Made by a program: the position numbers and the translations under genes
Part shown: positions 43,640 through 54,817 of the stretch, in pieces
Layout: every line of letters begins with the position of its first letter
How positions within the stretch are numbered: the first letter of the stretch is position 1
NCBI GenBank assembly: GCA_964615935.1
Contig: CAZTTG010000030.1
Location: 1-64,000, forward strand
Direction of reading: 5' to 3'
Origin: CAZTTG01 sp964615935
GTDB taxonomy: Bacteria; Planctomycetota; UBA1135; GCA-002686595
Length of the DNA: 64,000 nt
The notes under the pieces: model-generated
Databases searched by the model: none
What the model saw: only the letters and a program-made list of their open reading frames with translations
What the model was told of the DNA's origin: nothing

Positions 43640-45082
43640 CTACCGCCGCTTCTTCCTGAGCTCGCGCACCCGCTCCGCCTCCGGCAGTTCGCCGTAGTGG
43701 GGATCCAGCGGGTAGCAGCCGCTGATCAGCCCGTTGCGCGGGGCGGTGGTGCAGTCGCTGAAGGTGCGGCAGATGCGGCGGCGGTCGAGGGGGCGGCCCT
43801 CGAGGGCGTGGCGGCAGAGCTCGGGGTAGGTGAGCATCATCCGGCCCAGGCCGACGAAGTCGACGTTGCCCTGCCGTAGCTCGCGCTGGGCCACGTGGGG
43901 GACCCACTCCTGCAGGTAGGTGTAGCCCGAGCCCACGAGGATCAGGTCGGGGAAGGCGCGCTTGCAGCGGCGGACGGTCTCGACGTGGCGCGCCACGCCG
44001 ACCAGCGGGTTCTCGGGCGGCTCGTAGCCGTCGCTGGGGGGGTAGGCGGCCGGGCGCAGGAGGTGGGGGGTGTAGTAGGGCGAGCCCAGGCTGACGTTCA
44101 CCAGGCGGATGTCGAGATCCCGCAGGAGCCGCAGCAGCATCAGGGGCTCGGTGAGGTCGATGCGGGAGGGATCGTCGGGGTCCACGCCGAAGCCGTGCAG
44201 GTAGGGCAGGTGGTCCTCGCAGCCGAGGGGCTCTCCCACGCCGGTGTCGGGATGGACGGAGAAGGGGAAGAGGTCGCCGGCGGAGATGCGCACGCCGATC
44301 TCGAGGCCCGGACAGGCGGCGCGCACCTCCTCGATCAGGCGCCGCAGGAAGCGCGTGCGGTTCTCGAAGCTGCCGCCGTAGGGCCCCTCGCGGAAGCGCG
44401 CGCCCAGGAGCTCGTGCACCAGGTAGCCGTGGCAGGACTTCAGGTCCACGAAGTCGAAGCCGCACTCGCGCGCCAGCTTCGCCGCGCGCACGTAGCTCTC
44501 GCCGATCCCCTCGAGCTCGGAATCGGTCAACTCCCGCAGGCCGTGCTGGGGAGCGAAGCGCCCATCGAGCACGGGGTGATGGCTGGCGACCCGAGGGGCG
44601 GGACCGCGCGCGTCCGGCCGCGCCCAGCGGCCGGAGTGGGTGAGCTGCAGGCCGAGGTACAGGCGCTCGGGATCCCCCCCGGCCTCGCGGTGCCCGGCGA
44701 ACACCTCCTCCCGCAGGGCCGCCAGTCCGCCGGCGGAATCGGCCGCGGGCTCGAGATAGAGCTGGTTGGGGTTGGCCCGCCCGTCGCGCTGCACGGCGAA
44801 GGCCTCGCCGCCCCAGATGAGCTGCGCGCCGCTGCGGCCGAAGTTGCGCCAGCGCCGCAGGGTGTGCTCGGTGGGCAGCCCGTCCTCGGTCCCGTCCCAG
44901 CCCTCCATGGGGTGGGCGCAGAAGCGGTTGGTCAGGGTGCGCCCGCCGAGCTCGATCGGCCGGCCCAGGGGTCCGTCGGCGCCCTCGAGCTCGAGGTCGC
45001 AGTCCATGGCCGGATCGATCGAGCGGAGCTCCGCTCGGAAGTCCTCCACCTGGCGGTGCCGTCCGGGGCCGGGGTAGCGCAT
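43640..45082 (-). CDS. Old yellow enzyme family FMN oxidoreductase
   Basis: This 480-residue flavoenzyme belongs to the NADH:flavin oxidoreductase/OYE group. TLTNRFCAHPMEG, LQLTHSGRWARP, the conserved HGYLVHELLGARFRE catalytic region, ENRTRFLRRLIEEVR and a C-terminal phosphate-binding VGLGRMML are in the usual order. It reduces activated double bonds using NAD(P)H. Its C-terminal tail carries three extra Cys residues (CRTFSDC and GC), which might bind a metal or cluster; no 4Fe-4S pattern of 2,4-dienoyl-CoA reductase is complete. It starts 7 bases after the sulfatase stop and is probably in the same transcript. Confidence 0.85.
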   Translation of the reverse strand: MRYPGPGRHRQVEDFRAELRSIDPAMDCDLELEGADGPLGRPIELGGRTLTNRFCAHPMEGWDGTEDGLPTEHTLRRWRNFGRSGAQLIWGGEAFAVQRDGRANPNQLYLEPAADSAGGLAALREEVFAGHREAGGDPERLYLGLQLTHSGRWARPDARGPAPRVASHHPVLDGRFAPQHGLRELTDSELEGIGESYVRAAKLARECGFDFVDLKSCHGYLVHELLGARFREGPYGGSFENRTRFLRRLIEEVRAACPGLEIGVRISAGDLFPFSVHPDTGVGEPLGCEDHLPYLHGFGVDPDDPSRIDLTEPLMLLRLLRDLDIRLVNVSLGSPYYTPHLLRPAAYPPSDGYEPPENPLVGVARHVETVRRCKRAFPDLILVGSGYTYLQEWVPHVAQRELRQGNVDFVGLGRMMLTYPELCRHALEGRPLDRRRICRTFSDCTTAPRNGLISGCYPLDPHYGELPEAERVRELRKKRR

Positions 45083-45089
45083 GTTCCCC

Positions 45090-46445
45090 TCAACGCACGG
45101 GTGCCGGCCAGTGCTCGGAGGGGGTGCGCGCCGTCGAGAGGAGGGCGCGGGCGCGCTCGATCCGCTCGGGGTGCTCGGCGGCGAGGTCCCGCACCTCGCC
45201 CGGATCCCGGGAGAGGTCGTAGAGCTCGAGCGGAGCGTCCGGCGCCTTGCGCACCACCTTCCAGTCGCCCATGCGCAGGGCCTGGGAGAAGCCGCGCTCG
45301 TGGAACTCCCAGTAGAGGTGCTCGTGAGCGGGCTGCTCGCGGCCCTCGAGGGCGGGCACGAAGGAGATGCCGTCGAGATCGGGCGGCGCGGAGACTCCCG
45401 CCAGCTCGGCGGCGGTGGGCAGGAGGTCCCAGAAGGCCAGGGGCGCCTCGCAGACCGCCCCGGCCGGAACGCGCCCGGGCATGCGGGCGATGGTGGGCAC
45501 GCGGATGCCGCCGTCGTGCAAGGAGCGCTTGTAGCCGCGTAGGGGTCCGGAGCTCTCGAAGAAGTCCGGTCGGGCGCCGCCCTCCCGGTGGGTGCCGTTG
45601 TCGCTCGAGAAGAGGACCAGGGTGCGCTCGTCGATCCCGAGCTCGACCAGGAGGTCCAGCACGCGCCCCACGTCGCGGTCCAGGCGGGTGATCATGGCCG
45701 CGTGGGCCTTCTGGGGCTCGGGCCAGTCGCGATCGGCGTAGGGGCCGAGGTCGGGGACCTCCATCCCGTTGCCCTCGGCCGCCCCGCGCTCGTTGTTGGC
45801 GTGGGGGATGGTGTAGGCGAGGTAGAGGAAGAAGGGCCGCTTCGCGCTCTCGCGCAGGAAGCGCAGGGCCTCGGCGGTGAAGAGGTCGTGGGAGTACTTC
45901 GCGCGCTCGCTGGCCACCCCGCCCTCGGAGACGTTTCCCTCCAGCGGCTCCTTCTCGCCGCCCCGCCAGAGGTAGTTGGGGTAGTAGTCGTGGGCGTGGC
46001 GCTGGTTCAGGTAACCGTAGAAGCGATCGAAGCCCTGCTCCGGCGGCACCCCGGTGGTCTCCGGCTCGCCGAGCCCCCACTTGCCCACGAGCGCCGTCTG
46101 GTAGCCGGCGTCCCGCAGGACCTCGGCCACGGTGACGTCCTCCGGCTCGAGGGGCACCCGCGCGTTGCCGCGCACGCGGGCGTGCCCGGTGTGCAGTCCG
46201 GTCATCAGGCAGGCGCGGGAGGGAGCGCACACCGTGCTGCCGGCGTAGAAGTGCGTGAAGCGCAGGCCCTCCTCGGCCATGCGGTCGAGGTTGGGGGTCT
46301 GGATGCGCTCCTGTCCGAAGCAGCCGAGGTCTCCCCAGCCCAGGTCGTCGGCCAGGATGAAGACGATGTTGGGCGGCTCGGCCGGCGCCTCCTTCTGGAG
46401 GGGGGCGGGGGCGAGGGCGAGGTGGATGGCGAGCCAGAGGAGCAT
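45090..46445 (-). CDS. Secreted sulfatase (formylglycine type)
   Basis: This 451-residue enzyme has a signal peptide (MLLWLAIHLALAPAP) and the classic sulfatase signature CAPSRACLMTG, with Cys73 for conversion to formylglycine, followed by GKWGLG. The N-terminal metal ligands are in VFILADDLGWGDLG. This is a full-length type I sulfatase that removes sulfate from polysaccharides or other esters; which sulfate cannot be told. It is divergent from the Gfo/Idh/MocA gene by 121 bases and lies just before the OYE gene. Confidence 0.9.
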   Translation of the reverse strand: MLLWLAIHLALAPAPLQKEAPAEPPNIVFILADDLGWGDLGCFGQERIQTPNLDRMAEEGLRFTHFYAGSTVCAPSRACLMTGLHTGHARVRGNARVPLEPEDVTVAEVLRDAGYQTALVGKWGLGEPETTGVPPEQGFDRFYGYLNQRHAHDYYPNYLWRGGEKEPLEGNVSEGGVASERAKYSHDLFTAEALRFLRESAKRPFFLYLAYTIPHANNERGAAEGNGMEVPDLGPYADRDWPEPQKAHAAMITRLDRDVGRVLDLLVELGIDERTLVLFSSDNGTHREGGARPDFFESSGPLRGYKRSLHDGGIRVPTIARMPGRVPAGAVCEAPLAFWDLLPTAAELAGVSAPPDLDGISFVPALEGREQPAHEHLYWEFHERGFSQALRMGDWKVVRKAPDAPLELYDLSRDPGEVRDLAAEHPERIERARALLSTARTPSEHWPAPVR

Positions 46446-46566
46446 GTCGTCTCCATGCGAATTGTTGCGGGGGGGCGCCGGGCTGCGGCCATCCTACGGC
46501 CCTTGCCGGTCAGGCGGCACCTGCTAAGGTTGGCTCTTCCCTTCGCGGCCCATCGGGAGACGAGTC

Positions 46567-48033
46567 ATGAGCCAACTGCACCGTCGCCAGCTCCTCCGGG
46601 GAACTCTCGCCGCCGGCGCCGGCGCCTTCCTGGCGCCCCGCGTCATGCCCCGACCGCACTCCCGACCGATCGGCGCGGGGGGCGATGTCCGGATGGGCGT
46701 GGTCGGGCTGCGCAGCCGCGGCAACGGTCTGATGCAGGAGTTCCACAAGCTCGAGGGGGTGCGCGTGGTCGCCCTGTGCGACGTGGACGGCGGGATCCTC
46801 GGCCAGCGGGCCGCCTGGATCGAGGAGCAGGGGGGCCAGGCGGCGACCTTCGCGGACTTCCGGGAGATGCTCGAGAAGGCGGAGATCGACGCGGTGGCCA
46901 TCGCCACGCCCAACCACTGGCACTCGCTGATGACGGTGTGGGCCTGCCAGGCGGGGCTCGACGTCTACTGCGAGAAGCCCGTCTCCCACAACGTCTGGGA
47001 GGGGCGCAAGGCGGTCGAGGCGGCGAAGCGCTACGGGCGGATCGTGGCCACCGGGACCCAGAGCCGCTCGGCCCCCCGCATCCGCCAGGCCATCCAGCAC
47101 ATCCACGAGGGCAAGCTCGGCGCGGTGCAGGTGGCGACCGGCCTCTGCTACAAGTCGCGCCCCTCGATCGGCCTCTCGAACGGCCCCCAGCCGATCCCCG
47201 ACGGGATCGACTACGACCTCTGGTGCGGCCCGGCCGACCTCTTGCCGCTGCGGCGCGCCAGGCTGCACTACGACTGGCACTGGGTGTGGTCCACCGGCAA
47301 CGGCGACATCGGCAACCAGGGCATCCACCAGATGGACGTCGCACGCTGGGCCCTGGGGCAGGCGGGGCTCTCCCGCAGGGTCACGAGCATGGGCGGCCGC
47401 TTCGGCTACGTGGACGACGGCCAGACCCCCAACACCCAGGTGGTGGTCCACGACTTCGAGGACGGCCCCCCGCTGATCTTCGAGGTGCGCGGCCTCTACG
47501 CCGACAACGAGAACGCGGAGACGGAGGGCTACCGCGGCATCAAGATCGGCAACGTCATCGACTGCGAGGGCGGGCAGGTGCGGATGGACGGGAGCCGGGC
47601 CGCGCTCTACGACCCCGAGGGCAACCACCAGATGGACTTCGACGGCCTCGGCTTCGAGGTCGGCTCGCACTTCCAGAACTTCATCGACTGCCTGCGCAGC
47701 CGCAAGGCCGAGGAGCTGAGCTCGGACATCCGCGAGGGCCACGTCTCCAGCGCCCTCTGCCACCTGGGCAACATCTCGCACCTCCTGGGGCGGACCGTGG
47801 ACGGCGAGGCGCTCGGGGCCAGCCTGGAGGAGTGCATCCTGCCCGCCGGACCCATCGAGCGCCTCCTCGAGCACCTGGCCGAGCGCGGCGTGGACCTGGC
47901 GGAGTACCCCCCGGTGGCGGGCCTGTCGCTCGAGGTGGACCCGGCGAGGGAGCGCTTCATCGACCAGCCCATGGCCGACATGCTGCTCTCGCGCAACTAC
48001 CGCGAGCCCTTCGCGGTACCGGACGAGGTCTGA
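46567..48033 (+). CDS. Tat-exported Gfo/Idh/MocA-family oxidoreductase
   Basis: This 488-residue protein has a Tat signal (HRRQLLRG, then AGAGAFL) and a Rossmann fold (MGVVGLRSRGN; VVALCDVDG). The catalytic segment VYCEKPVSHN and the C-terminal alpha/beta domain match the family. Members oxidise or epimerise sugars with bound NAD(P)H, and Tat export is common in planctomycetes, where the cofactor is loaded in the cytoplasm. The start is the ATG at 46567, 4 bases after GGAGACGAGTC. It is transcribed away from the sulfatase and toward the DUF6807 gene. Confidence 0.88.
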   Translation: MSQLHRRQLLRGTLAAGAGAFLAPRVMPRPHSRPIGAGGDVRMGVVGLRSRGNGLMQEFHKLEGVRVVALCDVDGGILGQRAAWIEEQGGQAATFADFREMLEKAEIDAVAIATPNHWHSLMTVWACQAGLDVYCEKPVSHNVWEGRKAVEAAKRYGRIVATGTQSRSAPRIRQAIQHIHEGKLGAVQVATGLCYKSRPSIGLSNGPQPIPDGIDYDLWCGPADLLPLRRARLHYDWHWVWSTGNGDIGNQGIHQMDVARWALGQAGLSRRVTSMGGRFGYVDDGQTPNTQVVVHDFEDGPPLIFEVRGLYADNENAETEGYRGIKIGNVIDCEGGQVRMDGSRAALYDPEGNHQMDFDGLGFEVGSHFQNFIDCLRSRKAEELSSDIREGHVSSALCHLGNISHLLGRTVDGEALGASLEECILPAGPIERLLEHLAERGVDLAEYPPVAGLSLEVDPARERFIDQPMADMLLSRNYREPFAVPDEV

Positions 48034-48057
48034 GGCGGGCGGGGCGATCGGCCCGCC
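48034..48057 (+). terminator. Stem at the end of the Gfo/Idh/MocA gene
   Basis: GGCGGGC at 48034-48040 and GCCCGCC at 48051-48057 form a perfect 7-base stem with a 10-base loop, right after the Gfo/Idh/MocA stop. It lies between two convergent genes and could terminate transcripts from either side. No long T-tract follows. Confidence 0.3.
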
Positions 48058-48207
48058 TTCCCGGGCGAATCCCCGCAACCGGGCGGGATCCCGCGAGTCC
48101 CCGGGCGGGTGGAGGGTTGCGGACGGGCAAACCGTTATGGCCGCGCGCCCACAGGATCCGCCCCCCGCGCCCGCGACGAGGCGCGACCCGGGCGAGGAGC
48201 GAGCGCC

Positions 48208-49392
48208 TCAGCGCCCTGACCAGGCGCCGTACACCGCCTCCACCCGGCCCTCCTCGGGACCGCCCGGGTGCACGAAGACGGCGTAGCGCAGGCGCAGCGT
48301 CTCGCCCTTCGCCAGCACCAGGTCGCCCGTGCCCGCGGGCTTCCTCTCGAAGTCGTGGATCCCGAAGGGATTGGCCGCCACCAGGCCGTAGTCGCGGGCG
48401 TGCCACCAGGTGGGGTGCCGCGGGTTCCCGGGGTGATCGAAGAGGGCCACGCCCAGCTCCCGACCCCCGACCGGCCCGGAGTAGTCCACCCACGCCGCGC
48501 GCTTCCCCCAGACCTCCTTGCCCTCGACCCCGGTGCTCATGAGGGCCTTGCCCGCGGCCACCTCGCCCTGCAGCCGCAGCGCAGGGGTCAGGCGCAGGGC
48601 CATGCTGCCCTCCTTGGTGTCGCCAAAGCGGAGCTCGCCGCCCGACGCGCGGATGGCGATCTCGTGCTCGAAGAAGCGCGCCCCGTCCAGGGCGTAGAGC
48701 CGGAAGCGGCGCTCGTCGGTGCAGACCACCCCTCCCTCGGGATCGAGCCACTCGTGGGTCGCGAGGAAGGCGCCGAAGACCGGACCCTCCACGACCTCGC
48801 GGATCTCCACCAGCCGGATCCGGGCCGGCTCGATCCCGCCGTGCCAGAAATCGAAGCCGTTGACGTCGCCGTGGGTGAACCACATCCCGCGGTGGTGGGG
48901 GTGGTCGTGCGCCTCGCCCTTCACCTCCTCCGACATGGGCCAGTGCCGGGTGAGGCTCTCTCCGCGGGGGCCCAGCACCGGATGGAAGAAGGGGCGGTGA
49001 CCGTCGCGGAAGCGGTACTCGGTGACCAGGCTGCTCCCGACGCAGATCGAGACCGACTCCTCGCCCACCGCGATCCGGACGCCGTCCGCGGGGAGCTCGT
49101 CGGTGTCGAGCGGCTCGCCGGGGCGGAAGTCGACGGGCGCGTCCGGCGGGGCGGTGCTCGCGAAGAGACAGCGCTCGGCGGAGATGCGCTGGGCGACGAC
49201 GCGCCCGCGGGTGGGGCTCTCCAGCCAGACCGGCTCGTCCAGGGGGCCCGCCGGCACCGCGAGCTCGTGGAGGTACTCCACCGGCACCTCCGGGGGCTCG
49301 ACGCCCTCGGCCGGAGCGGGTTCGGACTGGCCCAGGGCGAGCGCGGGGATCAGGCAGATGAGCGGGCTCGCCGCGGCGCGAAGACAGCGCAT
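48208..49392 (-). CDS. Secreted DUF6807 (PmoA-named) family protein
   Basis: This 394-residue protein has a signal peptide (MRCLRAAASPLICLIPALALG). It matches DUF6807, often labelled methane oxygenase PmoA from name similarity although it is unrelated to particulate methane monooxygenase. The diagnostic His-rich segment HDHPHHRGMWFTHGDVNG, the GFDFWHGG that follows and the HPTWWHARDYGLVAANPFG motif are present. The fold appears to be all-beta. The family is frequent in gene clusters for sugar and polysaccharide breakdown in planctomycetes; its reaction is not established. It sits between the convergent Gfo/Idh/MocA gene and the bicupin gene. Confidence 0.75.
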   Translation of the reverse strand: MRCLRAAASPLICLIPALALGQSEPAPAEGVEPPEVPVEYLHELAVPAGPLDEPVWLESPTRGRVVAQRISAERCLFASTAPPDAPVDFRPGEPLDTDELPADGVRIAVGEESVSICVGSSLVTEYRFRDGHRPFFHPVLGPRGESLTRHWPMSEEVKGEAHDHPHHRGMWFTHGDVNGFDFWHGGIEPARIRLVEIREVVEGPVFGAFLATHEWLDPEGGVVCTDERRFRLYALDGARFFEHEIAIRASGGELRFGDTKEGSMALRLTPALRLQGEVAAGKALMSTGVEGKEVWGKRAAWVDYSGPVGGRELGVALFDHPGNPRHPTWWHARDYGLVAANPFGIHDFERKPAGTGDLVLAKGETLRLRYAVFVHPGGPEEGRVEAVYGAWSGR

Positions 49393-49412
49393 GGGATCTC
49401 CTCGTTTCGGTA

Positions 49413-50291
49413 CTACTCGACGGTCGCCCGCCGGGAGACGCGCTCGCAGTAGGGCAGGGCGGCGCCGCCCTCGAGCCCCAGCCGTTCGTTGATGGCGCGC
49501 AGGTGGTGGTCGATGCCGATCACCGCGCCCGGGCGGAAGCCCGGGATGGCCACGACCTGGGCCAGCACGCCTCCGAGGGTGCGGTGCGCGATGCCCCGCG
49601 ACAGCCAGACCAGGTCGCCCGGGAGCAAGGGCTCCTCCCGCAGGAGTCCGGGGGCCTCGCGCCGGCGGATTCCCGCCGGCCGCTCGATCCTCTCGACGCG
49701 CTCCGAGCTGATCAGGCGCGCGCCCTCGGGCGCCTCCTCCACCAGGTAGAGCTCGTCGAAGCCGTCCCGGTCGGGGTGGTAGTGGGTGGGGGAGTCGGCC
49801 ATGCGCACCCGGTGGGCGTTCAGGCCCTGCAGGACGTAGGGGCCGCTCTCCGAGTCCCAGGCGAGGAGGCGGCGGCGCAGGACCGGGCCCTCGCCGGCGC
49901 ACCCGCCGGGCGCGTCGCGGATCGCCGGATCCCGGGCCGGTCGGATGAAGGTGGGGAGGTTCGCCGGGAGCGCCACCGGCACGTCGAAGACCGCCAGGTC
50001 GACCTCGCCCTGGAGCTCCAGCCCCTCGCCCGGCCGCAGGAGCAGGGCATCGCCCCTCTCGATCTCCACCGGCGCCGCGCGCGGGCCCGAGAGGGAGGCG
50101 CTCGCCCGGCCGCGGTGCGCGAAGGCCACGCGGGAGCCGGGGGCCGGGGCCAGCCCGCTCGGGCTCGAGAGCCAGTCCAGGGAGTAGCCCGGGTGCCGGC
50201 CCGCGAGCTCCGCGCGCACGGAGGCTAGGCCCTCGGGGTCGGCGTCCTGCCGGCCGAGGTGGGCGATCAAGGCTCGCGCCATCCCGGCCAT
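49413..50291 (-). CDS. Bicupin protein, likely sugar- or metal-binding
   Basis: This 292-residue protein has two cupin-like halves. The second (about 150-280) shows an HYHPDRDGFDELYLVEE metal-binding segment and a later WLSRGIAHRTLGG. The first (about 60-130) keeps the barrel framework but lacks obvious His ligands. There is no export signal. The start is set at ATG 50291, 10 bases after a GGAG; a second ATG at 50282 is possible. It may be related to pectin/hexuronate isomerases (KduI-like), but motifs are too weak to say so. A structured stretch with several hairpins lies just upstream. Confidence 0.6.
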   Translation of the reverse strand: MAGMARALIAHLGRQDADPEGLASVRAELAGRHPGYSLDWLSSPSGLAPAPGSRVAFAHRGRASASLSGPRAAPVEIERGDALLLRPGEGLELQGEVDLAVFDVPVALPANLPTFIRPARDPAIRDAPGGCAGEGPVLRRRLLAWDSESGPYVLQGLNAHRVRMADSPTHYHPDRDGFDELYLVEEAPEGARLISSERVERIERPAGIRRREAPGLLREEPLLPGDLVWLSRGIAHRTLGGVLAQVVAIPGFRPGAVIGIDHHLRAINERLGLEGGAALPYCERVSRRATVE

Positions 50292-50343
50292 CCTAGCGGG
50301 GCTCCACCTCCGCCCGCCCAGGCATGCTGCAGATCCGCCTCGG

Positions 50344-50563
50344 GGCGCCTGCTCCGCAGGCGCCGCCTCGGCCCGGGGCCGGACGAGCCAGGGGGGCCGG
50401 GGCAGGCCGGTGATCGCGCCGCGCGCTCCTGCGCGCGGCTGCGCCACATGCTCGCTGCGCTCGCGTGGCGCGGACGGGGCCAGCGCTCGCCTCCCGGCGA
50501 GCGCTGGAGGCCTTGGGCGCCGGACTTGACGCATTCGCCCGCGCAACGGACGCCCAAGACCTC
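50344..50563 (-). ncRNA. Array of five perfect or near-perfect hairpins, candidate structured RNA or leader
   Basis: In the gap between the DUF1080 and bicupin genes there are consecutive inverted repeats: 50344-50364 (9-base arms, 3-base loop), 50418-50439 (9-base arms, 4-base loop), 50441-50471 (7-base arms), 50480-50507 (12-base arms, 4-base loop) and 50507-50563 (13-base arms, one mismatch). Read on the minus strand, in the direction of both flanking genes, three loops are GGA, AGGA and GGGA, the core seen in CsrA/RsmA binding loops. It may be a CsrA-bound leader or a small RNA, but palindromic REP-like DNA is an equally good reading. Nothing else is seen in the 291-base gap. Confidence 0.35.
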
Positions 50564-50582
50564 TAGCGGGCGCCGCAGGGGA

Positions 50583-52355
50583 TCAGCGCGGCTCGCCCAG
50601 CAGCTCGATCTCGCGGATCTGGACGCGGCCCTCGGCCCCGCCGCGGGCCTCGAGGACCAGCTTCCCCCGCCTCGGCCCGGCCGCCCCGCGCAGGTCGGCC
50701 TCCTGGCGGCCGTTGAGGTTGACGGCGATCCTCGAGCCGTAGGCCATGATCGCCAGCTCGTTCCACTCCCCCTCCTTCAGGCGTTCCGAACAGGCGGCGA
50801 GGTCGAACCTCCAGCACGCCGGCGTGCGCTGTAGTCCGGGGACCGGCTCGATGAAGCCGTCGGCATCGGTCGCGCCCTCGCCGAGGGAGCGGAAGGCGAG
50901 GCCCAGGCGCGCGCCCTCCTCCCGGAAGACGAGGCGCAGGCTGAAGTCGTCCAGCTCGCGCTCGGAGACGAGCGGCGCGCCCCCGGCTCCGGTGCGGCCG
51001 ACCAGCGCGCCCTCCTCGACCGACCAGGCGTCGGCTCGCCCGCTCGAGAATCCCCCCGTCGTGCTCCCGTCGAAGAGGGGCAGCCAGGAGCGGGTGCCCA
51101 GGTCGCGCAGCTTCAGGCCGCCCCAGCGCACGCGAGTATCCTGGCCGCTGTGCACCTGCAGGGCGAAGGCGCCCTCCATGTCCAGGTGGTCGAGGTAGTC
51201 GGCGGTGGGGATGCCGTTCACCCAGACGCGGATCCACGGGCCCAGGCACTCGATCCGGTAGTGGTTCCACTCGCCAAAGCGGAAGGCCGCGCGGCCGGCC
51301 TCGTTGTCCGCCAGGTTGTCCAGCCATCCGCGGCGCCCCTCGTCGTACAGGCCGCCGGACCAGGCCCTCTCCGAGGAGTCGATCTCGATCTGGTAGCCGA
51401 AGAGGCGACCGGTGTCGCGGATGTGGCTGCGGATCTGGATGCCGGAGTTGCCGCGCGCCTCGGGCCGCACGTCCACGTCGAGCATGAAGTCGCCGTAGCT
51501 CTTCTCGCTGACCAGGAAGCTGTGGCCGCCTCCGCCGGTCTCCCCCAGGATGCCGTCGGCCTCGGGCAGGTAGCGCGCGTCGCCGATGGCCTTCCAGCCC
51601 GCCAGGCTGGCTCCGTCGTAGAGGGCGATCGCCTCCCCCGGCAGGGCGCCGAGGTCCCGGACGCGGATGTCGCGGAACCAGACCTCGCTGCCGTGGTCCT
51701 GCAGCCCGATGAGCCCGGGCCGCGGCCCGGCGAAGCCCTCCACCTCGGCAAACTTGCTCCTCGCGACCCGCTCCAGCCAGTCCTCGCTGCCCCAGCGGCA
51801 GGAGAGGAGCCGGACCCCGTTGAGCCAGTGCTCAAGCCGCTCGCCGCGGACCGCGATCCGGGCGCGATTGAACTCCCCGGCGGGTCGGGCGGCTCCGACC
51901 TGCGGCGGGTAGACGGCGTAGAGCGCGCCCGTCGAGCCCGCTGAGGTGGCGGAGCGGCCGTGGGCCGCGTCGTCCTGAAGCTGGTACTCGGGGCCCAGCA
52001 TGGAGCGCCCCTCCGGGTCGATGCCCGCCCGGTACTTGATGCCGCTGTTACCGCGCTCGGCGAGCTTCCACTGGAGCTCGAGCTCGAAGTCCTGGAAGCT
52101 CCGCTCGGCCACGATGTCTCCGCTGCTCGGCCCGGGGACGCGGTGCAGGCAGCCCTCCTCGACGCGCCACCCGCGCTCCGGGAAGCGGTCGAGGCCCAGG
52201 CCCCGCCACCCGTCGGCGCTCTCCCCGTCGAAGAGCAGCTCCCAGCCGGCCTGCCGCTCGAGCGCGTGCAGGCCGACGACCGGCGCGGCCTCCTCCTGCT
52301 CGAGGGACGGCGCGGTGGGGGCGCAGAGAAGCAGCAGGATCGGTATCTCGAGCAT
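50583..52355 (-). CDS. Secreted protein with three DUF1080 (3-keto-disaccharide hydrolase-like) domains
   Basis: This 590-residue protein has a short signal peptide (MLEIPILLLLCAPTAPS) and three tandem jelly-roll domains, each starting with the same pattern: LFDGESADGW near 41-50, LYDGASLAGW near 245-254 and LFDGSTTGGF near 427-436. The first two carry RGNSGIKYR/RGNSGIQIR-type strands (101-109 and 301-309); the third is more diverged. DUF1080 proteins are abundant in planctomycetes and include 3-keto-glycoside hydrolases; most have one or two domains. It probably works outside the cell on sugar chains. ATG 52355 was chosen as the first start with a clean signal peptide. Confidence 0.8.
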   Translation of the reverse strand: MLEIPILLLLCAPTAPSLEQEEAAPVVGLHALERQAGWELLFDGESADGWRGLGLDRFPERGWRVEEGCLHRVPGPSSGDIVAERSFQDFELELQWKLAERGNSGIKYRAGIDPEGRSMLGPEYQLQDDAAHGRSATSAGSTGALYAVYPPQVGAARPAGEFNRARIAVRGERLEHWLNGVRLLSCRWGSEDWLERVARSKFAEVEGFAGPRPGLIGLQDHGSEVWFRDIRVRDLGALPGEAIALYDGASLAGWKAIGDARYLPEADGILGETGGGGHSFLVSEKSYGDFMLDVDVRPEARGNSGIQIRSHIRDTGRLFGYQIEIDSSERAWSGGLYDEGRRGWLDNLADNEAGRAAFRFGEWNHYRIECLGPWIRVWVNGIPTADYLDHLDMEGAFALQVHSGQDTRVRWGGLKLRDLGTRSWLPLFDGSTTGGFSSGRADAWSVEEGALVGRTGAGGAPLVSERELDDFSLRLVFREEGARLGLAFRSLGEGATDADGFIEPVPGLQRTPACWRFDLAACSERLKEGEWNELAIMAYGSRIAVNLNGRQEADLRGAAGPRRGKLVLEARGGAEGRVQIREIELLGEPR

Positions 52356-52622
52356 GGATCGGCTCCTCGCCGGGTCGGCTGGGTGGGGCGCTTCGCGCCG
52401 AGGTCGCACCAGCATACCCGCCGCCGGGCGGGAAGGCCTCGCGGAGCTCCCATCCACCGGGCCCCACCGCCCGGGGACTGCCCCACCCCCCGGGCGGTTG
52501 CGGCCCATCCCCGGGTATCCGCCCGCCGGCGACGGGCGCCCTCGCAAGGGAGCGGGCGGCCGATGCCGCGCATCGACCGCCCGCCGTTCGTGCCGGTAAG
52601 GACTCCGGCCCTCAGCGATCGA

Positions 52623-54668
<2,046 letters not shown>

Positions 54669-54817
54669 CAAAAGTTTCTCCTGAATCGCAAATGCCAGCG
54701 AAGCTTGGAATCCGGCTACAAGCTAGCAAATGGGAAGTGGGCGGCGGCCCCGACCCCCGCATTTCCGGGGACCGGTGGACGCCGGGCGCGGATGGCGACC
54801 CCTGGGGGCCGGCCCGA

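Noticed and set aside
48208..49392. Particulate methane monooxygenase subunit
   Set aside because: The PmoA label for this family is only a naming carry-over. The protein is soluble, all-beta and His-rich, unlike membrane PmoA.
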